The notes under the pieces: generated by a model
What the model was told of the DNA's origin: nothing
Seen by the model: only the letters and a program-made list of their open reading frames with translations
Database searches by the model: none
Translations under genes and position numbers: made by a program
Part shown: positions 1-8,632 of the stretch, in pieces
Position numbering within the stretch: position 1 is the first letter of the stretch
Layout of the letters: every line of letters starts with the position of its first letter
Assembly (NCBI GenBank): GCA_030654175.1
Contig: JAURXZ010000035.1
Coordinates: 434,001-498,000 of the forward strand
Length of the DNA: 64,000 nt
Direction: 5' to 3'
DNA from: Bacteroidia bacterium
GTDB lineage: Bacteria; Bacteroidota; Bacteroidia; 2-12-FULL-35-15

Positions 1-371
1 ATCCCGGCAGAACCTGTAGCTCCCCTGAATACAATAGGTATAGGGAATTGCCCACCGCTCATGCTCATCATTTTAGCTGCAGAATTGATGATCTGATCTA
101 TCGCCACCAATGAAAAATTAAACGTCATAAATTCAACAATCGGCCTCAAACCATTCATAGCAGCACCCACTGCAATACCCGTAAAACCTAGCTCTGCAAT
201 AGGTGTGTCTATAACGCGCTTTTCACCGAACTCAGCAAGCATACCTTTACTTACTTTATACGCACCATTATACTCGGCAACCTCTTCACCCATCAAAAAT
301 ATTTTTTCATCTCTACGCATCTCTTCACTCATTGCCTCACGTAGTGCTTCACGAAATTCGATTGTTCTCAT
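1..371 (-). CDS. pdhB: Pyruvate dehydrogenase E1 component, beta subunit (partial)
   Basis: The 5' part of a gene that runs off the left edge; about 123 codons are visible. The product starts [14 protein letters not shown] and contains [16 protein letters not shown], then [30 protein letters not shown]. These are the standard N-terminal landmarks of the transketolase-like E1 beta subunit of pyruvate or branched-chain 2-oxoacid dehydrogenase. With E1 alpha it forms the thiamine-diphosphate decarboxylase that feeds acetyl-CoA into the TCA cycle. The start at 369-371 is the only sensible ATG. The choice between pyruvate and branched-chain substrate rests on overall resemblance and cannot be settled from this fragment. 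Confidence 0.9.
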   Translation of the reverse strand, partial: MRTIEFREALREAMSEEMRRDEKIFLMGEEVAEYNGAYKVSKGMLAEFGEKRVIDTPIAELGFTGIAVGAAMNGLRPIVEFMTFNFSLVAIDQIINSAAKMMSMSGGQFPIPIVFRGATGSAG

Positions 372-413
372 TTGTTTTTAAAATTAATTGATTACAAATT
401 TAATATTTTTATT

Positions 414-587
414 GGTTACTAATAACGAATCTATACGAATTTGCGAAACTATGTTTTGTTTAGCTGATTACGTTTCGATAGCTATTGGAATACCTTTCCG
501 TAGCTGAAAATGGGAGTTTTTTGCTATATTTTAAACGTACAGTTTCGTAAATTCGTATAGATTCGTATAGATTCGTTATTAGTAACC
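414..587. repeat. Imperfect inverted repeat, MITE-like
   Basis: The left arm (414-450) and right arm (541-587) are near-perfect reverse complements. Both begin or end with GGTTACTAATAACGAATC. The right arm carries one extra 10-bp unit (GATTCGTATA), which suggests slippage. The arms flank about 90 bp without an ORF, in the gap between divergent pdhB and lhgO. A related arm occurs at 4902. Together this looks like a small non-autonomous repeat family rather than a regulatory site, but an mRNA hairpin role is possible. Confidence 0.7.
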
Positions 588-611
588 TCTTCTAACTCCA
601 AAGTAATTTAG

Positions 612-619
612 TATTTTTG
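612..619 (+). promoter_or_regulatory. Candidate -7 box for lhgO
   Basis: TATTTTTG fits the Bacteroidota -7 consensus TAnnTTTG and lies 17 bp before the lhgO ATG. No clear -33 TTTG element was seen at the usual distance, so this is a weak call. Confidence 0.4.
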
Positions 620-636
620 CCGAAAATTTTAACAGG

Positions 637-1857
637 ATGGAAGACAATCAATTTGATATTATCATAGTTGGTGGCGGCATTGTAGGATTGGCATCTGCTT
701 ATAAGATCAATTTAAAGTATCCAAATAAGAAAATACTGGTTCTTGAAAAAGAAAAAGAGGTTGCTTTTCATCAAACAGGCCATAATTCAGGTGTAATACA
801 CTCCGGCTTGTATTATAAACCGGGGTCGTACAAAGCAAAAAACTGCGTTGATGGCAGACGTGAACTTGTTGCTTTTGCAAAAGAACATAAAATACCACAT
901 GATATTTGTGGAAAAGTAGTGGTGGCAACCGATAATTCGGAATTAGAACACATGAACCGTGTATTCAATATTGGTATCGCAAACGGGGTGGAAGGAATTG
1001 AAAAAATTGATTCGAAACGAATAAAAGAAATTGAACCCTTTTGTGTGGGAGTGGAAGGATTATGGGTGCCCTGCACCGGCATTATTGATTATGCCGATGT
1101 TTCACGTAAATATGTTGAGTTAATTCATTCTAAATTTAAAGGAAGTAAAGTACTAACCGAACATGAAGTATCGGCCTTTGAAAAACATGACGATCATACA
1201 AATGTAATTACTCCAAAAGGAGTATTCAAAGGAACTTACATCATTACCTGTGCCGGATTACAAAGTGATAGAATTGCAAAAAAAGAAGGTGCTAAAATTG
1301 ATACGGCTATTGTTGGTTTCCGTGGCGACTATTACGATTTGAGTGATAAAGGCAAAGGGAAAGTGAAAAATTTGATTTATCCGGTCCCTAATGCAAAATA
1401 TCCCTTTTTAGGTGTACATTTTACACGAATGATACATGGTGGTACAGAATGTGGACCTAATGCAGTATTTGTTTTTAAACGCGAAGGATATACAAAAACA
1501 GATTTCTCTTTAAAAGATACCGCTGAAGCTCTTTCATTTGGCGGCACATGGAAATTTTTTGCAAAAAATATGAAATTTGCATTGGATGAATACCATGGAG
1601 CATTTTCAAAAACATTTTTTTTAAAACGCTTACGCAAATTGATCCCTTCTTTAGAAATGGATGATCTGAAACCCGGTCGTGCCGGAGTGCGCGCTATGGC
1701 GCTTGCACCTGAAGGTAATATGATCGATGATTTTAAAATTGAAATAAACGGTAACGCCATTCACGTCTTGAATGCTCCTTCACCTGCTGCTACTGCATCC
1801 TTAGCTATTGGTACTGCCATTGAAGAAATGGCAACAAAGCACTTTAATTTGAGCTAG
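637..1857 (+). CDS. lhgO: L-2-hydroxyglutarate oxidase/dehydrogenase
   Basis: A 406-residue FAD-dependent oxidoreductase of the DAO fold. The N-terminal dinucleotide-binding motif is IIIVGGGIVGLASAY, followed by VLEKEKEVAFHQTGHNSGVIHSG, a signature block of L-2-hydroxyglutarate oxidases. The C-terminal half has KPGRAGVRAMAL and NAPSPAATASLAIG, the second FAD-contacting region. It oxidises L-2-hydroxyglutarate to 2-oxoglutarate, probably passing electrons to the membrane quinone pool; the length matches the family. It stands alone on the plus strand, followed 30 bp later by the TMTC-like gene. The ATG at 637 immediately precedes the FAD motif. Confidence 0.92.
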   Translation: MEDNQFDIIIVGGGIVGLASAYKINLKYPNKKILVLEKEKEVAFHQTGHNSGVIHSGLYYKPGSYKAKNCVDGRRELVAFAKEHKIPHDICGKVVVATDNSELEHMNRVFNIGIANGVEGIEKIDSKRIKEIEPFCVGVEGLWVPCTGIIDYADVSRKYVELIHSKFKGSKVLTEHEVSAFEKHDDHTNVITPKGVFKGTYIITCAGLQSDRIAKKEGAKIDTAIVGFRGDYYDLSDKGKGKVKNLIYPVPNAKYPFLGVHFTRMIHGGTECGPNAVFVFKREGYTKTDFSLKDTAEALSFGGTWKFFAKNMKFALDEYHGAFSKTFFLKRLRKLIPSLEMDDLKPGRAGVRAMALAPEGNMIDDFKIEINGNAIHVLNAPSPAATASLAIGTAIEEMATKHFNLS

Positions 1858-1889
1858 AGTCTTACAATTATTTTATTTTGCTTAATCTT

Positions 1890-3890
1890 ATGAGTACTAT
1901 AAATCAAGGTAAATCAAAACAAGAAAAAAAGGCCTCAAAAAGTGCTGTTACCACTACTAAAGGAGCGACAAATAAAATCATTTTGTTTTGGCTTGCCGGC
2001 ATTCTTTTACTTACCTTTATCGCCTTTTCTCCTTCGCTGAAAAACGGATTTACCAATTGGGACGACAATGTATACATTGGCGAAAACACACTAATTAAAA
2101 GCCTTTCAGGTGACAACATAAAAAAAATGTTTAACACCGAAAATGCTGTTTCAAACAATTACCACCCAATCACTATTCTTTCTTTGGCCATTGATTATAA
2201 ATTATCGGGATATGATCCCAAAACATACCATGTTACCAACCTATTGTTTCATCTGATAAATACAGCGTTGGTGTTTTGGTTTATATTTTTACTGAGTGGT
2301 AATAAAATTGTTGTTGCTGCAATTGTTGCATTGTTTTTTGGCATACACCCCATGCATGTGGAGTCTGTAGCATGGATATCCGAGCGAAAAGATGTTTTAT
2401 ACACCTTCTTTTTTATGGCAGCATTGATATGTTATTTTAAATACATCCATTATACAGGAAAGGCAAAATTTTTGATGTACGGTTTTATATTGCTCTTGTT
2501 TTTATTATCCATATTATCAAAAGCAATGGCTGTGGTATTACCATTGGTGCTGCTGTTAATAGATTACTATAAAGGCCGTAAATTCGACAAATACACGATC
2601 TTAGAAAAGGTCCCCTTCTTTGCGCTTTCTCTATTATTTGGTTTATTGGCTTCGCAGATACAATCAGGGGCAATTGCTAAATTCGAGATCTTCACATGGG
2701 TACAACGCCTTGCATTCGCTTCTTATGGGATGATCAACTATATTTATAATTTATTTGTCCCGCTAAAGCTTTCCTGCTTTTATCCATATCCTAATCTTAT
2801 TGGCGATCACCTTCCGGCCATATTTTATATTGCACCGGTTATTGTTTTGAGCCTGTTCATATTAGTTTTTCTTAGTCTCAGGAAAAATAAAATTGTGGCC
2901 TTTGGTTTTTTGTTTTTTTGTTTTACCATCGCATTGGTTTTACAATTCATATCCGTTGGCCAGGTGATAATGGCTGATAGATACACGTATGTTCCTTACA
3001 TAGGTTTATTATTTCCAATTGCCATGAGTTATGAATGGTTACAGGATCAAAAAGAGAAAAAATATATTCTTTACAAAAGAACTTTCATGCTTTTATTAAT
3101 AGTATGTACGGCTTTATCCATATGGCTTACCCGCGAACGAACCAAAGTGTGGAAAAACAGTGATGTATTATGGACCGATGCAATTAGTAAATACCCAAGC
3201 AGTGAAGCATATCGGAACCGGGGGAGTTATCTGGTAAATAAAGTAGCCTATGATCTGGGTAAAAAAAAGGTTGGTGACAACGAATTTGACAGAGCCCTCG
3301 AAGATTTTAATATTTCCATCAAAATGAACCCTGATAACGCAAAAGTATATATTAACCGCGCTAATATACATGGCTTAAAAAGTCAGTTTGATCTGGCGCT
3401 GAGTGATTACTCAAAAGCAATAGAATTAGACAAAACAGATGCACAAACTTTTTTTAACAGGGCAATTACCTACAGTATAATGAAACAATTTGGTAAAGCA
3501 GCGGAAGATTATACTACTGCATTAGCATTGAATCCCGGTTTAATTGCAGCAAAAGAAAACCGGGCGTATGTATATGTTGATAATGGAAATTATGAAAAAG
3601 CAATAGCCGATTTAAATGAATTAATACAACTGAATGCCGCTACCCCCAACTATTATTTTTATAGAGGTTTTGCATATTTTAAAAAAGGAAATACTGCTGA
3701 AGCATTGGCTGATAATACTACTGCAATACAATTGAATCCTGATTATAGTGCGGCTTATTTTAATCGTTCTGTGATCAATAAAACTATGGGAAACGTTGAG
3801 GAGGCGCTGAACGATGCTTTAAAAGCACAAAGCTTGGGTTATGCGGTTGATGCAGGCTACCTGAATGATTTAAAAAATAAGCAGCGTTAA
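1890..3890 (+). CDS. TMTC-like polytopic membrane protein with C-terminal TPR repeats
   Basis: About 666 residues. The N-terminal two thirds is hydrophobic with roughly 9-11 predicted membrane segments. It includes FTNWDDNVYI (an acidic luminal motif typical of GT-C folds), NYHPITILSL and HPMHVESVAWISERKDVLY, which resemble the TMTC/DUF1736 O-mannosyltransferase-like family. From about residue 430 the protein is a tandem TPR array (DRALEDFNISIKMNPDNAKVYINRA, FDLALSDYSKAIELD and similar). I infer a GT-C glycosyltransferase or membrane-anchored TPR scaffold facing the periplasm. The upstream in-frame TTG at 1878 is possible, but the ATG at 1890 is preferred. The substrate is unknown. Confidence 0.7.
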   Translation: MSTINQGKSKQEKKASKSAVTTTKGATNKIILFWLAGILLLTFIAFSPSLKNGFTNWDDNVYIGENTLIKSLSGDNIKKMFNTENAVSNNYHPITILSLAIDYKLSGYDPKTYHVTNLLFHLINTALVFWFIFLLSGNKIVVAAIVALFFGIHPMHVESVAWISERKDVLYTFFFMAALICYFKYIHYTGKAKFLMYGFILLLFLLSILSKAMAVVLPLVLLLIDYYKGRKFDKYTILEKVPFFALSLLFGLLASQIQSGAIAKFEIFTWVQRLAFASYGMINYIYNLFVPLKLSCFYPYPNLIGDHLPAIFYIAPVIVLSLFILVFLSLRKNKIVAFGFLFFCFTIALVLQFISVGQVIMADRYTYVPYIGLLFPIAMSYEWLQDQKEKKYILYKRTFMLLLIVCTALSIWLTRERTKVWKNSDVLWTDAISKYPSSEAYRNRGSYLVNKVAYDLGKKKVGDNEFDRALEDFNISIKMNPDNAKVYINRANIHGLKSQFDLALSDYSKAIELDKTDAQTFFNRAITYSIMKQFGKAAEDYTTALALNPGLIAAKENRAYVYVDNGNYEKAIADLNELIQLNAATPNYYFYRGFAYFKKGNTAEALADNTTAIQLNPDYSAAYFNRSVINKTMGNVEEALNDALKAQSLGYAVDAGYLNDLKNKQR

Positions 3891-3937
3891 TTTATATCAA
3901 ATCGATAGAGGAAAAACAATAATTAAACTATTCACAT

Positions 3938-4894
3938 TTACTCCTCAATCCCTATATTCATCAACGCATCACCTTGGTTGATCACCGGTTGATTATTAAT
4001 TCCAATGATATAACCATCGTGCTGAGCAATTAACTTTTCCTGATGTTCACCGTAAGGATCGCAGATCATTCCAATGATCTCTCCCTTTAAAATATGTGCC
4101 CCATTCGTTTTAGAGGTGTGAAACAAACCTGATGTTCGCGCCCGGATCCATGTGGATCTATCCAACAATACAGTCGGATTTTTGGGTAGATCTACATTGA
4201 TCATCTTCAGATGTTTCATTAGTCGAATACAACCGTTCATCCCCTCATTGATAGATAAATAATCAAAACGCGAAGATTCACCTCCTTCAAAAACAAGAAT
4301 CGATTTCCCTTTTTTGGCCGCCTCTTTACGCAATGTATTATCACGGAAAGGTGCATTTAAAATAAGTGTAGGTGAAAATTTTTTACCTAATTCCAGATTT
4401 ATTTTATTATTGAAAACACATCTCAATTGAGGATAGTTATTGATCTTTGCACCGCCTGTATGAAAGTCAATGCCAAAATCAATTTGTGGAATGATCTCAT
4501 TCATTAAGTCAAAAGCGATCCTGCTTCCAAGAGAACCACTTTTTTTTCCGGGAAAACAACGGTTCAAATCCCTTCCATCAGGCAGATCGCGTGAACCAGA
4601 TAAAAATGCTATGATATTTATAACAGGGATAGCAATGATGCTTCCGCACAATGGTTTTTTAACATCATCACGGGTGATCAACCTGCGTACTATTTCAATT
4701 CCATTAATTTCATCGCCATGCATCCCTGCAAGTATCAATAATGTAGGTCCCGGATTTTTTGAACGAAAAACATAAACAGGAATTTCAATCACCGTTTTCG
4801 TTGGCAATTGATACCAATTCAAACTCACCTGGGCATTATTCCCGGGCTTTATATCCACACCATTAATGTGTATGTTTTTGTTGGAGTAAGACAT
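3938..4894 (-). CDS. Succinylglutamate desuccinylase/aspartoacylase-family zinc hydrolase
   Basis: 318 residues of the M14-like AstE/ASPA family. The zinc-binding block ILAGMHGDEINGIEIVRRL (HxxE) is near residue 57, RDLNRCFPG follows, and GIDFHTGG gives the third zinc ligand. VFEGGESSRFD sits near the catalytic glutamate region. The C-terminal domain (ILKGEIIGMICDPYGEHQEKLIAQHDG) is the usual beta-rich lipoyl-like cap. It lies downstream of rimK and a rimB-like gene on the same strand, a recurring trio, so it probably acts on an amino-acid-modified protein or peptide rather than in arginine catabolism. The substrate is not known from sequence. Confidence 0.8.
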   Translation of the reverse strand: MSYSNKNIHINGVDIKPGNNAQVSLNWYQLPTKTVIEIPVYVFRSKNPGPTLLILAGMHGDEINGIEIVRRLITRDDVKKPLCGSIIAIPVINIIAFLSGSRDLPDGRDLNRCFPGKKSGSLGSRIAFDLMNEIIPQIDFGIDFHTGGAKINNYPQLRCVFNNKINLELGKKFSPTLILNAPFRDNTLRKEAAKKGKSILVFEGGESSRFDYLSINEGMNGCIRLMKHLKMINVDLPKNPTVLLDRSTWIRARTSGLFHTSKTNGAHILKGEIIGMICDPYGEHQEKLIAQHDGYIIGINNQPVINQGDALMNIGIEE

Positions 4895-4901
4895 ATTTTT
4901 T

Positions 4902-5004
4902 ATTGGTTACGGATAACGAAAATTTACGGATTTATGAATCAGTGTGTGTTAAATAGCAAACATAGATTCGTAAATTCGTATGTCACCCTGAGCCTGTCGA
5001 AGGG
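4902..5004. repeat. Dispersed repeat with REP-like palindrome downstream of rimK
   Basis: 4902-4940 begins TATTGGTTACGGATAACGAA and resembles the left arm of the repeat at 414. 4964-4981 is a partial inverted match. 4986-5004 is CCCTGAGCCTGTCGAAGGG, an imperfect hairpin seen widely as a dispersed repeat in Bacteroidota genomes. It lies between the rimK stop and the desuccinylase-like start, so it may act as a transcript-processing or attenuation hairpin. Confidence 0.6.
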
Positions 5005-5019
5005 CGCTATTGGCAAGCC

Positions 5020-5907
5020 TTACGGTTCATGATTAAATTCATTACGCTCAATGTATTCGATGATCTTTCCGGCAATATCTACACCGGTAGCACCTTCTAT
5101 CCCTTCCAATCCGGGTGATGAATTTACTTCCATAACTAAAGGTCCACGTGAAGATTGCAACATATCAACCCCGGCAATTGCTAATCCTAATTTTTTTGCT
5201 GCCTTAATTGCCAATTCGCGTTCATCTTTTGTAAGTTCGATAACATTTGCACTTCCCCCACGATGTAAATTACTTCTGAATTCCCCCGGAAGTCCTTGCC
5301 TTTTCATAGCACCTACTATTTTCCCATCCACAATAAATGCCCTGATATCAGCTCCTCCTGCCTCTTTGATAAACTCCTGCACCAGAATATTAGCCTTTAA
5401 AGCAAGGAATGATTCGATAACCGATTTAGCCGATTTATGAGTTTCCGCCAGGATCACCCCAATACCTTGAGTTCCCTCCAATAGTTTTATCACAACAGGG
5501 GCTCCCCCTACTTGTTCAAGTACATTTTCAATATTTTTAGGAATAGAGGCGAATGCCGTTTTAGGCATACCAAGTCCCGCCTTCGCCAGTAATTGTAAAC
5601 TTCTGAGTTTATCGCGGGAACGTACCAAAGCTTGTGATTCTACTGAAGAGAATACTTTCATCTGTTCAAATTGACGAACAACAGCTGCTCCGTAAAATGT
5701 AACAGAGGTACCAATACGTGGAATAATAGCGTCAATCCCGACAACCTGTTTTCCCCCATAAAAAATTTGAGGATGCCCTTTTTCAATTACCAAAACGCAC
5801 TTCAAGTGATCTAGCACAATTACCTCGTGCCCTCGCTGCTCAGCGGCTTCAACCAATCGCCTGGTAGAATATAGTTTTAAGTTACGTGATAAAATTGCTA
5901 TTTTCAT
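5020..5907 (-). CDS. rimK: RimK-type ATP-grasp alpha-L-glutamate ligase
   Basis: 295 residues. The N-terminus [29 protein letters not shown] is typical of RimK. The ATP-grasp core shows [46 protein letters not shown] and the metal-binding [17 protein letters not shown]. RimK adds glutamates to the C-terminus of ribosomal protein S6 or to related acceptors using ATP. It lies 46 bp downstream of the rimB-like gene in the same direction, consistent with a modification/proteolysis pair. The ATG at 5907 is certain from the alignment of the N-terminus. The family is secure; the S6 target is inferred. Confidence 0.9.
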   Translation of the reverse strand: MKIAILSRNLKLYSTRRLVEAAEQRGHEVIVLDHLKCVLVIEKGHPQIFYGGKQVVGIDAIIPRIGTSVTFYGAAVVRQFEQMKVFSSVESQALVRSRDKLRSLQLLAKAGLGMPKTAFASIPKNIENVLEQVGGAPVVIKLLEGTQGIGVILAETHKSAKSVIESFLALKANILVQEFIKEAGGADIRAFIVDGKIVGAMKRQGLPGEFRSNLHRGGSANVIELTKDERELAIKAAKKLGLAIAGVDMLQSSRGPLVMEVNSSPGLEGIEGATGVDIAGKIIEYIERNEFNHEP

Positions 5908-5953
5908 ATAAATAGATTTATAAAAGTTAAGTACAATATTATATTTCAGGATT

Positions 5954-6394
5954 TCAAATTACCCTTGGAGAAGGTTTAGTGACAAGGTTATTCAACAAAG
6001 CAACATCAACTATAAATCGATTTTTCAATAATTTCCGCCCGATTAAAACAGGGTAACGCATACTTCCTCTGTCACTTAACGAAATTACAGCTTTTATCCG
6101 TCTTTCCCCCATCTGGATAATGGTTTTAATGACATAGCGCTTTTCTATTTCACCAAATGAATTTTTGATCTCTTTTTGAGAATATTCCGTAAATTTCTGA
6201 TCTTGTTCGTTGTATTCCGGATGTGATGGATCTAATAATTTAAAATGCAACACCCCGTTTTTCTCTTTTATATCATGGCAATGTAAAGCTGTAGTATATG
6301 CTCCTGTATCTATTTTCGCTATAACTCCAAACAACCCAAGATCAGGAAAATCAATTTCCTCTCTGCGCCCGATGATTAATTTTTCTTTTTGCAT
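5954..6394 (-). CDS. RimB-like retropepsin-type protease (ATP-dependent zinc protease family)
   Basis: About 146 residues. [35 protein letters not shown] carries the DTGA motif of pepsin/retropepsin-like aspartic proteases, which defines the RimB (Put_zinc_protease) family. [21 protein letters not shown] matches the C-terminal block. In rimABK loci this protein works with RimK to trim the poly-glutamate tail on S6. Here it is the first gene of a minus-strand set with rimK and the desuccinylase-like gene. An in-frame TTG at 6412 exists, but the ATG at 6394 fits the family start better. Confidence 0.82.
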   Translation of the reverse strand: MQKEKLIIGRREEIDFPDLGLFGVIAKIDTGAYTTALHCHDIKEKNGVLHFKLLDPSHPEYNEQDQKFTEYSQKEIKNSFGEIEKRYVIKTIIQMGERRIKAVISLSDRGSMRYPVLIGRKLLKNRFIVDVALLNNLVTKPSPRVI

Positions 6395-6582
6395 GGTTTT
6401 AATTCTTTGCAAGATAAATACTTTTAATCAAAAATTAAGAGCCTATTTCTATTTCATCACAAAAATGATTGAAATAGCGCACATATTGACCTCAAAAGGC
6501 ATATAAAAAATCTTTTTTGAGAATTTTTAAATGGTGATACTGCAGTTATTAGCCACAAATAAAAAAGTATTTTTAAAATAAG

Positions 6583-6612
6583 TTGACAAAGTTAAAAATA
6601 GTAGTACATTTG
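6583..6612 (+). promoter_or_regulatory. Promoter for the tRNA-Pro / tRNA-Arg pair
   Basis: TTGACA at 6583-6588 and TACATTTG at 6605-6612, 16 bp apart, fit the Bacteroidota TTTG / TAnnTTTG promoter pattern. Transcription would start about 30 bp before tRNA-Pro. The divergent rimB-like gene starts about 190 bp away on the other strand. Confidence 0.7.
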
Positions 6613-6647
6613 CACCCGCTTTAGAAAGTTTTTTTAAGCAGAGTATT

Positions 6648-6721
6648 CGGGGCGTAGCGTAGTCCGGTATCGCGCCTGGTTTGGGACCAGGAGGTCGTCA
6701 GTTCAAATCTGGCCGCCCCGA
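6648..6721 (+). tRNA. tRNA-Pro (anticodon TGG)
   Basis: The acceptor stem CGGGGCG (6648-6654) pairs with CGCCCCG, with discriminator A at 6721. The anticodon stem CCTGG/CCAGG encloses the loop TTTGGGA, so the anticodon is TGG at 6682-6684. The T loop TTCAAAT is standard. CCA is not encoded. A strong promoter lies just upstream. Confidence 0.95.
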
Positions 6722-6789
6722 CTTATAAACTAGCTAATTAGGTAATTCGAAAATTTGCTCTTTTTAAAGCAGTTTTTCAAATTGGTTGA

Positions 6790-8388
6790 TTAGCTTTTTT
6801 TGATTCCATAGCTCAGCTGGATAGAGCACAAGTTTTCTAAACTTGCGGTCATTGGTTCGAATCCAATTGGGATCACGTAATGGGACAGCAGCGATTTTCC
6901 GCTTACTGTCCCATTTTTTTTGTGGCTGTCTTGCCCGCTAACACTAGAAACTAACGTTAGCATTCTGTTCAAAGTTACCGTTCGAACTCCATCTTTTTCA
7001 AACTGCAAGTTTTCTTTACATATCGAACGGATAAGTTGTTGTTTTTTAGGTAAGGAGGCTGTATCGTAAACAGTATCAAGGGTTTTCACGATTTGCAAAC
7101 CTTTCTTTAAGTATTTTCTGAATTCAGAGTCCGCTTGGGTACTACCTAAATGTTCTTGCACCAAACCGTCTATAATTGGCTCGTAACGCTTTTTAATTTC
7201 CTTGTACTCCAATGAGCTTATTACCCCATCAAGCATCATTTGTTGGGCGTTATTTATCCGTTCTCGATTCTTGTGAATTTCAGCTTGTATTTGGTTTTGG
7301 TTAAGGGCTTTATGTTCACTATTCGAAGTAAAAACAGTCTTTACAATATTTTGATATAATTCTTGAACCTCATTCTTAAATATGATGGTTTTCAAGTAAT
7401 TCGAAAAAGTATCGTTTATTTCAAAAGCTTTTGTTCTTTCAGGACACCCCTTTGTACAATGGTAATAAAAATGCTTAATTCCACTTCCTCCTGTCGATGC
7501 ACTTCCGGTTAATTTTTTACCACATTTTGGGCAAGTAATAAAACCTCGTAACGGTAGCTCCTCTTTCGCACAAATTTTATAAGCCAATTTTCGCCTTCTG
7601 CCAGTTAAAACATCTTGCACCTTTTCAAATAATTCTTCTGTAATTAATGGTTCGTGACTCCCATCCACAATAATAGCTTCTTCATCTTTATAAGCAGGTA
7701 TATGAAGTTTACCACAATAAACCGGATTCTTTATCAAGTGCCAAAAATTATTTTTACTACACTTCAATCCTTTTTGATTACAGCCTCTTCTAATTTCATC
7801 AACATGATAAATTCCTTTTGATAATTCTCCAAAAGCCCATTTGATTGTCGGAGCATCTTCACTCGGTACAATCACTTTTTTTAGTTCTTCGTTCGTTATA
7901 TTTTTATAACCCCTCGGAGCTGTTGCCATCCATCTTCCTTCTTTTTTTGCTCGCCGCATCCCGACAAAAACGTTTAATGCTCTTCTATCATTTTCAACTT
8001 CGGGTGCGGCTAAGTAAAAAGCCAACATAATTTTGTTTTCAGGAATTGTAAGATCAAGCGGTTGTTCAATTGCTTGAGGTTCTGCTCCTAATTTATTTAA
8101 TATATTTATCATTCCATAAGCATCTCCTGTATTTCGAGAAAACCTATCCCATTTTGTAAAGAGAATTAAATCCGCTTTTGCTCTGTGTTTTTTTAACCCG
8201 TTTAATAATTTTGTAAACTCGGGTCGATTAAAAGTTTTGGCGGAATAATCCTCCTTAAATAATTCTACAACATGGATATTTTGCATCTCGCAATATTTCC
8301 GAAGTTGCTCATCTTGGTGTTTGAGGCTGTATCCTTTATCAGCCTGTTCATCCGTTGAGACTCGGATGTATAAAATTGCTTTTCTCAT
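6790..8388 (-). CDS. Large serine recombinase (integrase) running into tRNA-Arg
   Basis: 532 residues. The N-terminal resolvase domain starts MRKAILYIRVSTDEQADKGYSL with the catalytic Ser in RVST, then FTKWDRFSRN. A recombinase domain (about 160-270) and a zinc ribbon follow (CPKCGKKLTG ... YYHCTKGCPE, about 290-320), then a coiled coil near 360-410. This is the architecture of large serine integrases. About the last 28 codons lie over tRNA-Arg (GFEPMTASLENLC is the antisense of a tRNA), so the C-terminus was created by insertion there. It is translationally coupled to the small gene at 8390. It probably catalyses integration and excision of the island to its right. Confidence 0.88.
   Translation of the reverse strand: MRKAILYIRVSTDEQADKGYSLKHQDEQLRKYCEMQNIHVVELFKEDYSAKTFNRPEFTKLLNGLKKHRAKADLILFTKWDRFSRNTGDAYGMINILNKLGAEPQAIEQPLDLTIPENKIMLAFYLAAPEVENDRRALNVFVGMRRAKKEGRWMATAPRGYKNITNEELKKVIVPSEDAPTIKWAFGELSKGIYHVDEIRRGCNQKGLKCSKNNFWHLIKNPVYCGKLHIPAYKDEEAIIVDGSHEPLITEELFEKVQDVLTGRRRKLAYKICAKEELPLRGFITCPKCGKKLTGSASTGGSGIKHFYYHCTKGCPERTKAFEINDTFSNYLKTIIFKNEVQELYQNIVKTVFTSNSEHKALNQNQIQAEIHKNRERINNAQQMMLDGVISSLEYKEIKKRYEPIIDGLVQEHLGSTQADSEFRKYLKKGLQIVKTLDTVYDTASLPKKQQLIRSICKENLQFEKDGVRTVTLNRMLTLVSSVSGQDSHKKNGTVSGKSLLSHYVIPIGFEPMTASLENLCSIQLSYGIKKS
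6802..6875 (+). tRNA. tRNA-Arg (anticodon TCT), probable integration target
   Basis: The acceptor stem GATTCCA pairs with TGGGATC, with discriminator A at 6875. The D arm is GCTC/GAGC. The anticodon stem CAAGT/ACTTG has loop TTTCTAA, giving TCT at 6836-6838. The T arm is ATTGG-TTCGAAT-CCAAT. CCA is not encoded. It is 80 bp after tRNA-Pro and probably co-transcribed. The serine recombinase gene extends antisense through the whole tRNA, which marks this as the likely insertion site of the adjoining island. Confidence 0.95.
6881..6921 (+). terminator. Rho-independent terminator after tRNA-Arg
   Basis: TGGGACAG (6881-6888) pairs with CTGTCCCA (6906-6913), with an inner AGCG/CGCT extension, followed by eight T residues. 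It ends the tRNA transcript. The same bases are codons of the minus-strand recombinase. Confidence 0.85.
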
Positions 8389-8389
8389 T

Positions 8390-8632
8390 TTATGCTGCGT
8401 TTTTATAATTTATACTTTCTTCATTTTCTATTTTTTCAAATTCCTTCTCTCTTACTTCTTCCTTGTTTTGGTTGAATACAAATACTTCATAATCTATTTG
8501 CGCCAACTCAAAAAGGTAATTCCGGATTTCAATTATTTCTTCATCCGAATAATTCTCACCACGGCTTGATAAAACCTCTTTGCATTTTTTAAAAGAAATT
8601 TTATCAATCAACTTTTTTTCTTTATCTGTCAT
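8390..8632 (-). CDS. Small protein coupled to the serine recombinase
   Basis: About 80 residues from ATG 8632 (MTDKEKKLIDKISFKKCKEVL), strongly charged, with SDEEIIEIRNYLFELAQIDYEVF in the middle. Its TAA is one base before the recombinase ATG, so the two are almost certainly one operon. I believe similar short proteins precede serine recombinases in other Bacteroidota elements, but no named family is claimed. It may be a recombination accessory or directionality factor; this is inference. Reading upstream to 8710 is possible but adds unconserved-looking residues. Confidence 0.6.
   Translation of the reverse strand: MTDKEKKLIDKISFKKCKEVLSSRGENYSDEEIIEIRNYLFELAQIDYEVFVFNQNKEEVREKEFEKIENEESINYKNAA

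Noticed and set aside
6881..6921. The TGGGACAG inverted repeat as an integrase attachment site
   Set aside because: It has the exact form of a Rho-independent terminator for the tRNA transcript (stem plus eight T). A second role cannot be shown from sequence.
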